DNA of 64,000 bases from Nostoc sp. TCL240-02 (lineage in GTDB: Bacteria > Cyanobacteriota > Cyanobacteriia > Cyanobacteriales > Nostocaceae): assembly GCF_013343235.1 (NCBI RefSeq), contig NZ_CP040094.1:4955001-5019000 (forward strand), given 5' to 3'. This document shows, piece after piece, positions 29,534 to 38,464 of the stretch. The position numbers and the translations under genes are program-made. The notes beneath the pieces are model-generated. The model searched no databases. It saw nothing but the letters and a program-made list of their open reading frames with translations, and had not been told where the DNA came from. Every line of letters begins with the position of its first letter. Positions within the stretch are counted from its first letter, which is position 1.

Positions 29534-31000
29534 GTGAAAACAGGGGTAGATAGCTATTTAACCAAGGTTGCCTCAGTCTCCGAGGCATCTAAAAGCATCA
29601 AGGTTGTTCCTACCGTAGCTAATTTCAAATTTTTGAATTGGAAAAAGTTATCTAGTGGTGCCGCAATGCGTCTTGTATCTGCGGCAATAATTACGGGGCT
29701 TCTGAGTGTGGCTGGGCAAGCTTTAGCACTTCAAAAAATCGGAAGTAATGGGACGGAAGTTAGCAGTAGCCAGAGGTGTTTAAAAAAGTTAGGCTACTTT
29801 AATGGCCCAGTAAGTGGCAAGTTTGCTAGTTTGACTCAAAATGCTGTAATCAGATTCCAGCAAGCTAATAGAATACCTGCTGATGGAGTTGTAGGTATTA
29901 ATACACAACAAGCCTTACAACGAGCTTGTCAAAGTAGAACTACTAGTAGTGCATCAGGGTCGAGTGGTCAATATCCTGTTCTCTCTCAAGGCAAAACTGG
30001 TGCAGCCGTGACAAGGTTACAACAGCGTCTGCGACAGTTAGGCTACTTGAATGTTAATCCCAATGGGAATTTTGGCCCAAAAACTAGAGATGCTGTGATT
30101 AAATTCCAGCGAAATTATCGCATCACTGCAAACGGGATTGTGAATCGACAAACTTGGAATGCATTACTAGGTTCCTCTCCAACTCAAGCTAGATCCTCTA
30201 GATCTTCGAGTCTTTCTACTCAACAAGTGAGAGAACTACAAGTGCGTTTGCGCCAGTTAGGTTATTTTAATACAAATCCTACTGGGACAATTGGTCCAAT
30301 AACTAGAAATGCTGTAAGCAAATTCCAGCAAAATTATCGCCTACCTGCTGACGGCATTGCCGATGCTCAAGTTCTAGAGGCAGTGCGTAGAGTCTCAACG
30401 GGTGGATCTATTACTCAACAACCGAGCAGAGATTATCTGACTGTAGGCGATCGCGGAGATAATGTCGCATTAGTTCAACAGCGTTTATTGCAGTTGAATT
30501 TATTTAATACCAATCCTGATGGATTTTTTAGCAATGACACCAGAGAATCTGTAATTGCATTCCAGCAATCTTCTCAACTTAATGTTACTGGAAATGTAGA
30601 TTGGCAAACTTGGCAAGCATTAGGGTTGGATAGCTCAACTGGGGGCAATTATACTGAAGCTAATGGCTCTGTATTACCTGAAACTCGTTATCTAGTACCT
30701 GTTAATACTGGCTATGCTACACCTGAAAATCGCTATGTATTACCCCCTGCCAATGGCTATGCCGTACCTGGGACTAATGGCAACACATTAGTTGCTAGTA
30801 ATCCTTACAGAGTAATAATACCAATTTCGAATAACGATACTTTGAGTAAGGTGCAACAATATATACCAAATGCGGTTACAGAGCAATCACATCTAGGAGA
30901 TTATGTGAATGCTGGGGCATTTAGCGATCGCGCACAAGCCGAAACCCTAAGTAAAATGCTTCGCTCTTATGGTCTGGATGCACGGGTAAAATTCAATTAA
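29534..31000 (+). CDS. peptidoglycan-binding protein with four PG_binding_1 repeats and a SPOR-like end
   Basis: A 488-residue exported protein. After an unusually long N-terminal lead (about 44 residues) there is a hydrophobic signal segment (AAIITGLLSVAGQALA). Four peptidoglycan-binding domains follow, each with the pattern LQxxLRQLGYxN-xxxGxFGPxTRxAVxxFQ (about 75-130, 155-210, 230-285, 305-365). Then comes a Pro/Asn/Tyr-rich stretch and a C-terminal SPOR-type segment (GAFSDRAQAETLSKMLRSYGL). It starts at GTG 29534. The 3' end overlaps convergent sbcC by four bases. A TATAAT box lies at 29498-29503. Confidence 0.85.
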   Translation: MKTGVDSYLTKVASVSEASKSIKVVPTVANFKFLNWKKLSSGAAMRLVSAAIITGLLSVAGQALALQKIGSNGTEVSSSQRCLKKLGYFNGPVSGKFASLTQNAVIRFQQANRIPADGVVGINTQQALQRACQSRTTSSASGSSGQYPVLSQGKTGAAVTRLQQRLRQLGYLNVNPNGNFGPKTRDAVIKFQRNYRITANGIVNRQTWNALLGSSPTQARSSRSSSLSTQQVRELQVRLRQLGYFNTNPTGTIGPITRNAVSKFQQNYRLPADGIADAQVLEAVRRVSTGGSITQQPSRDYLTVGDRGDNVALVQQRLLQLNLFNTNPDGFFSNDTRESVIAFQQSSQLNVTGNVDWQTWQALGLDSSTGGNYTEANGSVLPETRYLVPVNTGYATPENRYVLPPANGYAVPGTNGNTLVASNPYRVIIPISNNDTLSKVQQYIPNAVTEQSHLGDYVNAGAFSDRAQAETLSKMLRSYGLDARVKFN

Positions 31001-34000
31001 ATTGACAAACTCAACTGCGAACCTTCTTGAGTTTTATTCACCTCAATCCTGGCTTGGAAAGCTTCTTTGAGATGGGGCATGTGGGTGACAGTGAGGATGC
31101 AGGCAAAATCGGAGGCGATCGCATTAATCGCTGCAATCAAGCGATCGCATCCTTCAGTATCTTGTGTACCAAAACCTTCATCCACAATCAACAATTGCAA
31201 CGCCGCCCCCGCCCGTTGTGCTAATAATTTTGCCAGGGCTAAACGGATGGCAAAGTTAATTCTAAAGGCTTCTCCACCAGAGTAAGTTTCATAAGATCGC
31301 GTTCCTCTAGAATCGGCGATTAAAATATCTAGGGTGTCTATCAGCTTGGCATTTTTCTTGGTTGATTTAGCACTACGCCCAGCTTTTTGAGTAATAAATT
31401 GTACATGAAACTGATTACCACTCAACCGCGAAAGTAGTTGATTTGTTTCAGCTTCCAGTTGCGGTAACACATTCTCAATCATCAGTGCTTGGATACCATT
31501 TTTACCAAAAGCTTGCGCTAATTCCTGATAAACACGATACTCCTGCTTACAAGATTGTAATTGCTGCTGCTGTTGTTCATACTGAATTTGCAGCGTTTCT
31601 AATTGATGCGCCAGCTGTTCTAAACGCCCTAACTTGGCTATTTGCTCATCAAGTTGTCGTCTGCGTATTGCTAACTGTTGCTCTAAAGCTTGAATTTGGG
31701 CAGATGGGTTAGCTGTTGCTTGTAGTTGCTGGATAATGCTTTCGATCTGTCCGCCAAGTTTTTGCCGTTCCGTTACTCTAGCGCTTCTAGATTCCTCTAA
31801 CTCTTGCAATCTCGTCTGGAGTTGGGGATACTGCTGCTGGGCTGACAGCAGTTGTTGATACCGCAAATGCCAGGATTGAGCTTGGCGAACAGCCAGACGT
31901 AAATTATTGTGCTGCTCGGAACTGTAGCCAATTTCAGTAATGTGACGCTCAAGAGCCGCAATTTGTTTAGCACATTCAGAATCAGTCTGATCCTGCTGGA
32001 TTCTGACTTGTAATTGAGCGATTTGGGATTGTAATTCTGGTTTTCGGGCTAATAATTGCGCTTGTCGCTTAGTCGCATCTTTAATCTGCTGGAGTTTAAT
32101 TTCTGCCCATCGCCACCGCTCAACTTCGCTGCGGGCGAGGGCATGGTCTTGTTCATTATAATTAGCTTGTTGCAGATATTGGTCTAGCTGCCGGAGTTCG
32201 GCTTGTTTATCAGGAGCGTAATCACCAGCTTGGAGCGATCGCTCTAAATGTTGTTTTTCCGCAGCAATTTGTTGTAACTGTTGTTGGACATCAGTTGTCG
32301 CTTCTAACTGTGCCGCTAACTGTCCTCGCTGTTCGCGTAAACCGTCGTAACTCGCCAACTGTTGAGAAATTTCCCGATATTCCTGCCTGAGTACCTGAAT
32401 CTCTCGGTCAGACACAGCCATTTGTTCTCGCACTACCCAAAACTGCCCTTGGGTATCCTCTAACTCAGCCTGGGTTTTTTCTACCACCCGACTCCAGTGA
32501 TGTTCGTCTAAAGGGCGTTCGCACAATGGACAAAGTGCTTCAGGATTTTGGAGCATTTGCAATTTTTGCTCTAATTCGCCCATGAGTTTTTCATAGTCAC
32601 GTTGATGAGCTTGCAGACGTTCGATAAAGTGTCGCCTTTCATGCCCTTTTTCCTGGACTCGTTGCAGATAAACTCGCTTTTTCTCCAATTCCTCAATCTG
32701 GATGGCTACATCCATCACCGCTTGTTGCAGTTGCGGTTGGCGGCGGTGCTGGCGTTGCAATTGGTTCTCAGTACTTTGGAGTTGTTCAAGTCGCGCTACT
32801 AAGCCAGCATGAGTGCGATCGAGTTGGCTTTGTAAAGTTGCTCGTTGTTGCAACAATGGAGTCACTTGCATTTGCAGTTGATCTAAACGTGCAACATGGT
32901 GACGGGCTGCGGTTAGCTGTGACAAAGCAGCTTCTACTTCACCCGATTTAGTCAGAGTTTGCTGAATATCTCGCTCTTGTTGCTGCAAAGCTTCTAGCTG
33001 CGCTTGGGCTTGTTGCAGTTGGCGTTCGATTTCGTGAATTTGTTTGGTAAGCTGTTGTTGCTTTTGTTGGCGAGTCTGCCCAGCGCGGGTGTATTCTTCA
33101 AATTTGGCAGCAAAGGCTTCTTCTTGAGATTGGAGACTTTGATATTGAGCGTATCCAGCTTTAATTTCAGCTTCTTGGTGTAATATTTTTTCTAAATCTG
33201 ATAACTGAGAGCCAATAGCTGATTGTTCTTGTTGGAGGCGATCGCAATCTTGGGTAAGATTTTGGTATTGCTGCTTTACAAAGCTGAGTTGTTGCTCCCA
33301 ATTTTGGCGCTGGTGCTGGACAACTTGCAAACTTTGTAATTGAATATTATCAAAAGCTTGCACCTGTTGCAATTGATTGAGTTCGGCTTCTAACTCGACT
33401 CTTTGCGCTTGGGTAATCTCACGTTGTTGCAACTGAGTTTTTATCGAATCTAAAGAACGCTCTAACTCTACTGCCCTTGCTTTAAACTGACGAGAAGATT
33501 CCTTTGCCCGTTCTTCCAAATCATCGTACTGATTGAGTTTCAACAACTCCGCTAAAATTTCTTTACGTTCCGTCGGGCGCTTGAGCATGAATTCATCGGC
33601 ACGACCTTGACGTAAGTAAGCAGAATTAATAAATGTATCGTAATCGAGCTTAATGTGTTCTAAAATCAAATCTTGTGTTGCTCTTACCCCTTTGCCAGTA
33701 AGTGAGCGAAACCCAGATGGGATTTCTATTTGAAATTCAAGAACACTAGTACCGCCTCTAATTCGGGTACGAATCACCCGATATTTTTGCTGGTTACTTT
33801 GGAAAGTAAAATCAACCCGAACTTCTTTCGCACCAGAATAGATGACATCATCTTCAGCAGTGGCACGGCTTTCACCCCAAATTGCCCAAGTGATTGCTTC
33901 CAGAAGCGAAGATTTACCCGCACCATTGGAACCTGAAATACAAGCCGTATGCAAGCCACGAAAATCTAAAGTTGCATCACGGTAACTAAGAAAGTTTTTG

Positions 34001-34023
34001 AGGATAAGTTGTACTGGGATCAT
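30997..34023 (-). CDS. sbcC: exonuclease subunit SbcC
   Basis: A large SMC-like ATPase (1,008 residues) that with SbcD opens hairpin DNA and processes breaks. Walker A is SGSNGAGKSSLLEAITWAIWG (about 31-51). Long coiled coils (about 170-480 and 520-840) flank a zinc hook, CPLC (about 500). The C-terminal lobe has the signature TYSGGEAFRINFAIRLAL and Walker B LLIVDEGFGTQD. sbcD is not adjacent. Palindrome cleavage is relevant in a genome this rich in inverted repeats. Confidence 0.94.
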   Translation of the reverse strand: MIPVQLILKNFLSYRDATLDFRGLHTACISGSNGAGKSSLLEAITWAIWGESRATAEDDVIYSGAKEVRVDFTFQSNQQKYRVIRTRIRGGTSVLEFQIEIPSGFRSLTGKGVRATQDLILEHIKLDYDTFINSAYLRQGRADEFMLKRPTERKEILAELLKLNQYDDLEERAKESSRQFKARAVELERSLDSIKTQLQQREITQAQRVELEAELNQLQQVQAFDNIQLQSLQVVQHQRQNWEQQLSFVKQQYQNLTQDCDRLQQEQSAIGSQLSDLEKILHQEAEIKAGYAQYQSLQSQEEAFAAKFEEYTRAGQTRQQKQQQLTKQIHEIERQLQQAQAQLEALQQQERDIQQTLTKSGEVEAALSQLTAARHHVARLDQLQMQVTPLLQQRATLQSQLDRTHAGLVARLEQLQSTENQLQRQHRRQPQLQQAVMDVAIQIEELEKKRVYLQRVQEKGHERRHFIERLQAHQRDYEKLMGELEQKLQMLQNPEALCPLCERPLDEHHWSRVVEKTQAELEDTQGQFWVVREQMAVSDREIQVLRQEYREISQQLASYDGLREQRGQLAAQLEATTDVQQQLQQIAAEKQHLERSLQAGDYAPDKQAELRQLDQYLQQANYNEQDHALARSEVERWRWAEIKLQQIKDATKRQAQLLARKPELQSQIAQLQVRIQQDQTDSECAKQIAALERHITEIGYSSEQHNNLRLAVRQAQSWHLRYQQLLSAQQQYPQLQTRLQELEESRSARVTERQKLGGQIESIIQQLQATANPSAQIQALEQQLAIRRRQLDEQIAKLGRLEQLAHQLETLQIQYEQQQQQLQSCKQEYRVYQELAQAFGKNGIQALMIENVLPQLEAETNQLLSRLSGNQFHVQFITQKAGRSAKSTKKNAKLIDTLDILIADSRGTRSYETYSGGEAFRINFAIRLALAKLLAQRAGAALQLLIVDEGFGTQDTEGCDRLIAAINAIASDFACILTVTHMPHLKEAFQARIEVNKTQEGSQLSLSI

Positions 34024-34397
34024 TCACGCTATAGCGCCACATCTACTTTTAATAAATAACAGTACAGATGCACTGTTTGTTAGTTTAGCTATCTAAATAT
34101 CAGGTTTCTAGTCTTGAAGACATCAATTTTACAAAATTTAACAATAAAATCAGCAAATTTTTCTTGTTGTATGAAAAACTTTTGTTGTCTTTGGAGAAAA
34201 ATAAAATTTATGTGGAGGTTTGTTGTTATTTCTGCCTCTTATCTGAGAGAAAAACATTCATAGAAGAGTTGTTACAACAATTAAGATAATTGGGCTAAAT
34301 TTCGGGTCAAAGTAAAAGAATCAAGGTGATAGGGGAAAAAGCGTTAATATACTCAGTAAAAATATATGTACATTTCTGAGATAGATATCATAAACCA
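34024..34397. other. divergent intergenic region upstream of sbcC
   Basis: About 370 AT-rich bases. No gene, RNA or repeat stands out. Confidence 0.4.
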
Positions 34398-34805
34398 ATG
34401 GATATAGCTCTACTCGTTAAATTTCTCGCTCCCTGTCTGCCATTTCTGTTGAATGTGGGTAATAAAGCCGTAGAAGGGGCATCTCAGAAAGTAGGTGAAG
34501 ATGTTTGGAATAAAGCCAAAGCTATTTGGGCTAAGTTACATCCCAAAGTAGAGGCTAAGGAAGCAGCGAAAGAAGCAGCAACGGATGTGGCGCAAAAGCC
34601 AGAAGATGAAGATTTACAAGCAAGTTTGCGAGTGCAACTCAAGAAGATTTTAGAAGCAGATACAGCACTTACAGAGGAAATAGCTAAAATTTTGCAAGCA
34701 TCGAGTGACCAACCCGGAGACAATATTCAAGTCAGTGCTAATGCTTACGACCAAAGTACAGTAAAGCAAGTCGGGAAGATTGACGCAAACGAAGTAAGTT
34801 TTTAA
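34398..34805 (+). CDS. small helical protein paired with an NB-ARC gene
   Basis: A 135-residue protein of unknown function. An N-terminal hydrophobic segment (LLVKFLAPCLPFLLNVGNKA) leads into Lys/Ala/Glu-rich helices (about 28-100). The short C-terminal tail GDNIQVSANAYDQSTVKQVG plus KIDANEV looks like beta strands. This tail closely resembles the N terminus of the next protein (NVTASGDSKVTQVGQINATEV), suggesting that the two bind each other or assemble through the same motif. The order small protein, then STAND ATPase, suggests an effector/adaptor and sensor pair. A hairpin and a 21-bp minisatellite lie between them. Confidence 0.7.
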   Translation: MDIALLVKFLAPCLPFLLNVGNKAVEGASQKVGEDVWNKAKAIWAKLHPKVEAKEAAKEAATDVAQKPEDEDLQASLRVQLKKILEADTALTEEIAKILQASSDQPGDNIQVSANAYDQSTVKQVGKIDANEVSF

Positions 34806-34813
34806 TTGAGTAG

Positions 34814-34840
34814 GGTGGATAGAGTACTGTCCACCTTAAA
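34814..34840 (+). terminator. hairpin after the small helical gene
   Basis: GGTGGA (34814-34819) pairs with TCCACC (34830-34835), with TTAAAAAT following. It may be a weak terminator or attenuator before the NB-ARC gene. Confidence 0.4.
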
Positions 34841-34856
34841 AATCTTGATGTTTCGA

Positions 34857-35003
34857 GTTCTGAACACGAATGACCGATTTCCGAACACGGATGACCGAGT
34901 TCCGAACACGAATAACCGAGTTCCGAACACGAACGGCCGAGTTCTGAACACGAATGACCGAGTTCTGAACACGAATGACCGAGTTCCGAACACGAATGAC
35001 CGA
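34857..35003. repeat. minisatellite, seven 21-bp units
   Basis: Seven tandem copies close to GTTCYGAACACGAATGACCG plus A, between the small helical gene and the NB-ARC gene. Because 21 is a multiple of three and the unit lacks stops, open frames appear on both strands (for example VPNTNDR heptads). I regard them as by-products rather than genes, though expression cannot be excluded. Confidence 0.9.
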
Positions 35004-35048
35004 GTTCACAGCCACAATATCAAGCAAAATTTTTACCTACTGTAAGCA

Positions 35049-36593
35049 ATGGCAGAGGAACCCAGCCCCAGTAACTCGAACAACATTGAAATGAATGTCA
35101 CTGCTTCTGGTGACAGCAAGGTGACTCAAGTAGGACAGATAAATGCCACCGAAGTCAAGATTATTGTTGAGCGAATAGAACCAATACTAGAGCGATTTCA
35201 ACAAATCTCTCCACCAGAATCGCCGGGGGTTCTCAAAGCAGGGAATCCCCGTAAAAGTTTGGCTTACTGGCAAGGAAGAACAGCAGAAATTGCCCAAATA
35301 CAGCAATGGTTAACTGATAAAAATACCTTCCTAATTGGCATAGAAGGCATCGGTGGCACGGGTAAATCAATGCTGGCTACGAAAATTTATGATGAAATTG
35401 GCGGTTTTCCCAAGCGATTTTGGGCTAATGTCAGTAATGGGGCAGGTTTTAGCGATTTAGCCCGCCAAGTCCTCAGTGAATTTGGCTTTCCGGTTCCAGA
35501 ACAAGAAGCGCAGTTAGTAGAAGCGCTAGTTAGGTGTTTACGTTCTGGGCAATTTTTACTGATTATTGACAACCTGGAGAGTTTATTACAACCTGATAGA
35601 CAGTGGGGAAGTCTATTTTACGGCAACTTTTTCCAAGCATGGGTGGAACATGGCGGTAATAGTAAGGTGCTAGTCACTACCAGGGAAAGACCAGAATTAA
35701 AAGGCTTTGAGTGGCTACTCCTGAAAGGTTTACAAGTAGATGAAGGGGTAGCACTGTTAACTGCATTAGGCATTCGGGGAGATTTAACGCAGTTTGTGGA
35801 ATTAGTAGATGGGCATCCCCTACTGTTGAGATTGGTAGCAGACTTATTAAAGGCAGAATATTCACAAGACCCGGATTTAAGCAGATTAGCAGATTTAGGC
35901 TTAGGGAATTTGCGGCAATTCTTGACAGATTCCCAAGTGGTAGGTATCCATCGCCGGGAAAATGTGGGGATGGTGTTGGTGTTGGATGCCAGTTTTAATC
36001 GGTTGAATGAGTTACAAAAGGCGTTATTGCTGAATATTAGTGTTTATCGTGGTGCGGTTGACAGTGCAGCAGCAGTGGCTATGTTGCCGGGAAGTTCCGC
36101 AGCCGAGATTGAGGGAGAATTGAGAAATCTGGTTAAGCGTTCTTTGTTGGTAGAAAAGCTTGATGGGAAGCGGCGATTTGATTTTCAGCCCGTGATTTTG
36201 GAGTATGTGCGGTATCAGGCTGGCGATCAGAGTGAGGCGCATCAAAAAGCCATAGATTATTATCGCTCAATTGCTAAACAACCGCCTTGGAAAACAAAAG
36301 ATGATGTTAAAGAATACTTGGAAATCTTTGATCACTTTTTTCAGTTGCAGGATTATAACTCTGCCTTTGATAGTATTTGGATTTGCAATGATTTTTTAAC
36401 CTTGCGGGGTTATTATGCAGACCAAGTAGAATTATATGGGCAATTGGTAAGTAAATGGGAAGAAATTGGCGCTAGAGAAAACTGGAATTATCAGGCTGCT
36501 CTCACTTCATTAGGCAATGCTTACAACTCCCTGGGACAGTACCAACGGGCGATTGAGTTCCACCAGCAGTCTTTGGAAAATCTAGGGAGATAG
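35049..36593 (+). CDS. NB-ARC (STAND) ATPase, N-terminal part of a gene split by a one-base deletion
   Basis: 514 residues up to a premature stop. A short N-terminal beta-like motif shared with the upstream protein (about 14-38) is followed by an NB-ARC ATPase (about 70-350). This has Walker A GIGGTGKSMLA, Walker B FLLIIDNLESLL, sensor VLVTTRERPEL, GLP-like VDGHPLLLRL and the winged-helix region. TPR repeats begin at about 480. In the first TPR unit a one-base deletion (about 36576-36581) shifts the frame and stops it at 36591-36593. The continuation is at 36620-38413. Intact, the protein would be about 1,120 residues. Such proteins act as signal-sensing switches, often in defence or cell death. 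Confidence 0.85.
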   Translation: MAEEPSPSNSNNIEMNVTASGDSKVTQVGQINATEVKIIVERIEPILERFQQISPPESPGVLKAGNPRKSLAYWQGRTAEIAQIQQWLTDKNTFLIGIEGIGGTGKSMLATKIYDEIGGFPKRFWANVSNGAGFSDLARQVLSEFGFPVPEQEAQLVEALVRCLRSGQFLLIIDNLESLLQPDRQWGSLFYGNFFQAWVEHGGNSKVLVTTRERPELKGFEWLLLKGLQVDEGVALLTALGIRGDLTQFVELVDGHPLLLRLVADLLKAEYSQDPDLSRLADLGLGNLRQFLTDSQVVGIHRRENVGMVLVLDASFNRLNELQKALLLNISVYRGAVDSAAAVAMLPGSSAAEIEGELRNLVKRSLLVEKLDGKRRFDFQPVILEYVRYQAGDQSEAHQKAIDYYRSIAKQPPWKTKDDVKEYLEIFDHFFQLQDYNSAFDSIWICNDFLTLRGYYADQVELYGQLVSKWEEIGARENWNYQAALTSLGNAYNSLGQYQRAIEFHQQSLENLGR

Positions 36594-38160
36594 GCGATCG
36601 CAATGGGGAAAGTAATTCCTTGGGCAATTTGGGCATTGCTTACCGTTCCCTGGGACAGTACCAACGGGCGATTGAGTTCCACCAGCAGTCTTTGGAAATA
36701 TCTAGAGAGATAGGCGATCGCAATGGCGAAGGTAAATCCTTAAATAATTTGGGCAACGCTTACGACTCCCTGGGACAATACCAACGGGCGATTGAGTTCC
36801 ACCAGCAGTCTTTGGAAATATCTAGAGAGATAGGCGATCGCAATGGCGAAGGTAAATCCTTGGGCAATTTGGGCAATGCTTACGACTCCCTGGGACAGTA
36901 TCAACGGGCGATTGAGTTCTACCAGCAGTCTTTGGAAATATCTAGAAAGATAGGCGATCGCAATGGCGAAGGTAAATCCTTAAATAATTTGGGCAATGCT
37001 TACTACTCCCTGGGACAGTACCAACGGGCGATTGAGTTCCACCAGCAGTCTTTGGAGATGTCTAAGGAGATAGGCGATCGTAACGGCGAAGGCAAATCCT
37101 TGGGCAATTTGGGCAATGCTTACAATTCCTTAGGGCAGTACCAACGGGCGATTGATTTCCATCAGCAGTCTTTGGAAATAGCTAGGGAGATAGGCAATCA
37201 CAATGGCGAACGTTCTTCCTTAAACAATTTAGGTCTTGCTTACAAATCCCTGGGACAGTACCAACAGGCGATTGGGTTCTACCAGCAGTCTTTGGAGATG
37301 TCTAAGGAGATAGGCGATCGTAACGGCGAAGGTGCTTCCTTAAACAATTTGGGCAATGCTTACGATTCCTTAGGGCAGTACCAACGGGCGATTGATTTCC
37401 ACCAGCAGTCTTTGGAAATCAAAAGGGAAATAGGTGATCGCAATGGCGAAGGTAATTCTTTAATTAATTTAAGTACTGCTTACGGCTCCCTAGGACAGTA
37501 CCAACACACGATTGAGTTCTTAGAACAGTCTTTGGAAATAGCCAGGGAGATAGGCGATCATAACGGCGAAGGTAAATCCTTGGGCAATTTAGGCAATGCT
37601 TACAGTTTGCTATCACAGTACCAACGGGCGATTGAGTTCCATCAACAGTCTTTGGAAATAGCTAGAGAGATAGGCGATCGCAATTCTGAAGGCTTATCTT
37701 TAATGAATTTGAGTATTGCTTACTTATACCAGGGACAGTACCAACGGGCGATTGAGTTCTGCCAGCAGTCTTTGGAGATATCCAGGGAAATCGGCGATCG
37801 CAATACTCAAGGCAAATCCTTAGCTAATTTGGGTCTTGCTTACTTATCTCTGGGGCAGTACCAACATGCGATTGAGTTCTGCCAGCAGTCTTTGGAGATA
37901 TCCAGGGAAATCGGCGATCGCAATTCTGAAGGCAAATCCTTAATGAATTTGGGTCTTGCTTACTTGTATCAGGGGCAGTACCAACAGGCGATAGATTTCT
38001 TCCAGCAGTCTTTGAATATAGCTAGGGAAATAGGCGATCGCAATTCTGAAGGCAAATCCTTAATGAATTTGGGCAATGCTTACTTATATCAGGGGCAGTA
38101 CCAACAGGCGATAGATTTCCACCAGCAGTCTTTGGATATAGCTAGGGAAATCGGCGATAT
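36531..38160 (+). repeat. TPR-encoding tandem array, 14 units of 120 bp
   Basis: The string CAACGGGCGATTGAGTTC and close variants recur at 36542, 36661, 36781, 36901 and so on to 38102. The spacing is exactly 120 bases except the first interval, which is 119. Each unit encodes one 40-residue TPR (SLGQYQRAIEFHQQSLEISRE followed by IGDRNGEGKSL...). Eight units carry the HIP1 octamer at the same place. Confidence 0.95.
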
Positions 38161-38413
38161 TCGAGGGGAAGCGATCGTATGGTCTAACTTAGGTTTGGCT
38201 TTAGAAAACGTTAACCGAGAATCAGACGCGCTGGGTGCTTATCGCAATGCCCGTGAATTATTTCAGACGATGGGACTTGATACTAATGTGCAAGATTGCA
38301 ATAACGCAATTGAGCGTCTTTCGCAACCTAAAGTGCCAGTAGTTTCTCGCCGTGAGTTTTGGGCGTGGTTGCGTCGGTTGTGGCGTTGGGTTTGCTCTTG
38401 GTTTCGGCAGTAA
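36620..38413 (+). CDS. TPR array, C-terminal part of the split NB-ARC gene
   Basis: 597 residues in the frame displaced by the one-base deletion. The first codon here is TTG within a repeat, so it is not a natural start. About thirteen 40-residue TPR units (residues about 5-510) form the ligand-sensing superhelix expected of a STAND protein. The last unit diverges (IRGEAIVWSNLGLALENVNRESDALGAYRNARELF). The C terminus is cationic and aromatic (FWAWLRRLWRWVCSWFRQ), perhaps a membrane-binding or effector tail. Whether any product is made depends on frameshifting or internal initiation. Confidence 0.85.
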   Translation: MGNLGIAYRSLGQYQRAIEFHQQSLEISREIGDRNGEGKSLNNLGNAYDSLGQYQRAIEFHQQSLEISREIGDRNGEGKSLGNLGNAYDSLGQYQRAIEFYQQSLEISRKIGDRNGEGKSLNNLGNAYYSLGQYQRAIEFHQQSLEMSKEIGDRNGEGKSLGNLGNAYNSLGQYQRAIDFHQQSLEIAREIGNHNGERSSLNNLGLAYKSLGQYQQAIGFYQQSLEMSKEIGDRNGEGASLNNLGNAYDSLGQYQRAIDFHQQSLEIKREIGDRNGEGNSLINLSTAYGSLGQYQHTIEFLEQSLEIAREIGDHNGEGKSLGNLGNAYSLLSQYQRAIEFHQQSLEIAREIGDRNSEGLSLMNLSIAYLYQGQYQRAIEFCQQSLEISREIGDRNTQGKSLANLGLAYLSLGQYQHAIEFCQQSLEISREIGDRNSEGKSLMNLGLAYLYQGQYQQAIDFFQQSLNIAREIGDRNSEGKSLMNLGNAYLYQGQYQQAIDFHQQSLDIAREIGDIRGEAIVWSNLGLALENVNRESDALGAYRNARELFQTMGLDTNVQDCNNAIERLSQPKVPVVSRREFWAWLRRLWRWVCSWFRQ

Positions 38414-38464
38414 TATTGATTTACTATCTTATAAAAACATAACAATTCGCTATTTTTCAAAAGT

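Noticed and set aside
34857..35003. Possible CRISPR array
   Set aside because: The 21-base units are directly adjacent without spacers. The same holds for 62086-62316. The 120-base array at 36531-38160 is TPR coding sequence.
34806..35045. Open frames on both strands with NTNDRVP-type heptads
   Set aside because: They arise from a 21-base repeat that happens to lack stops. There is no good start, and the plus-strand one starts at TTG right after the preceding stop.
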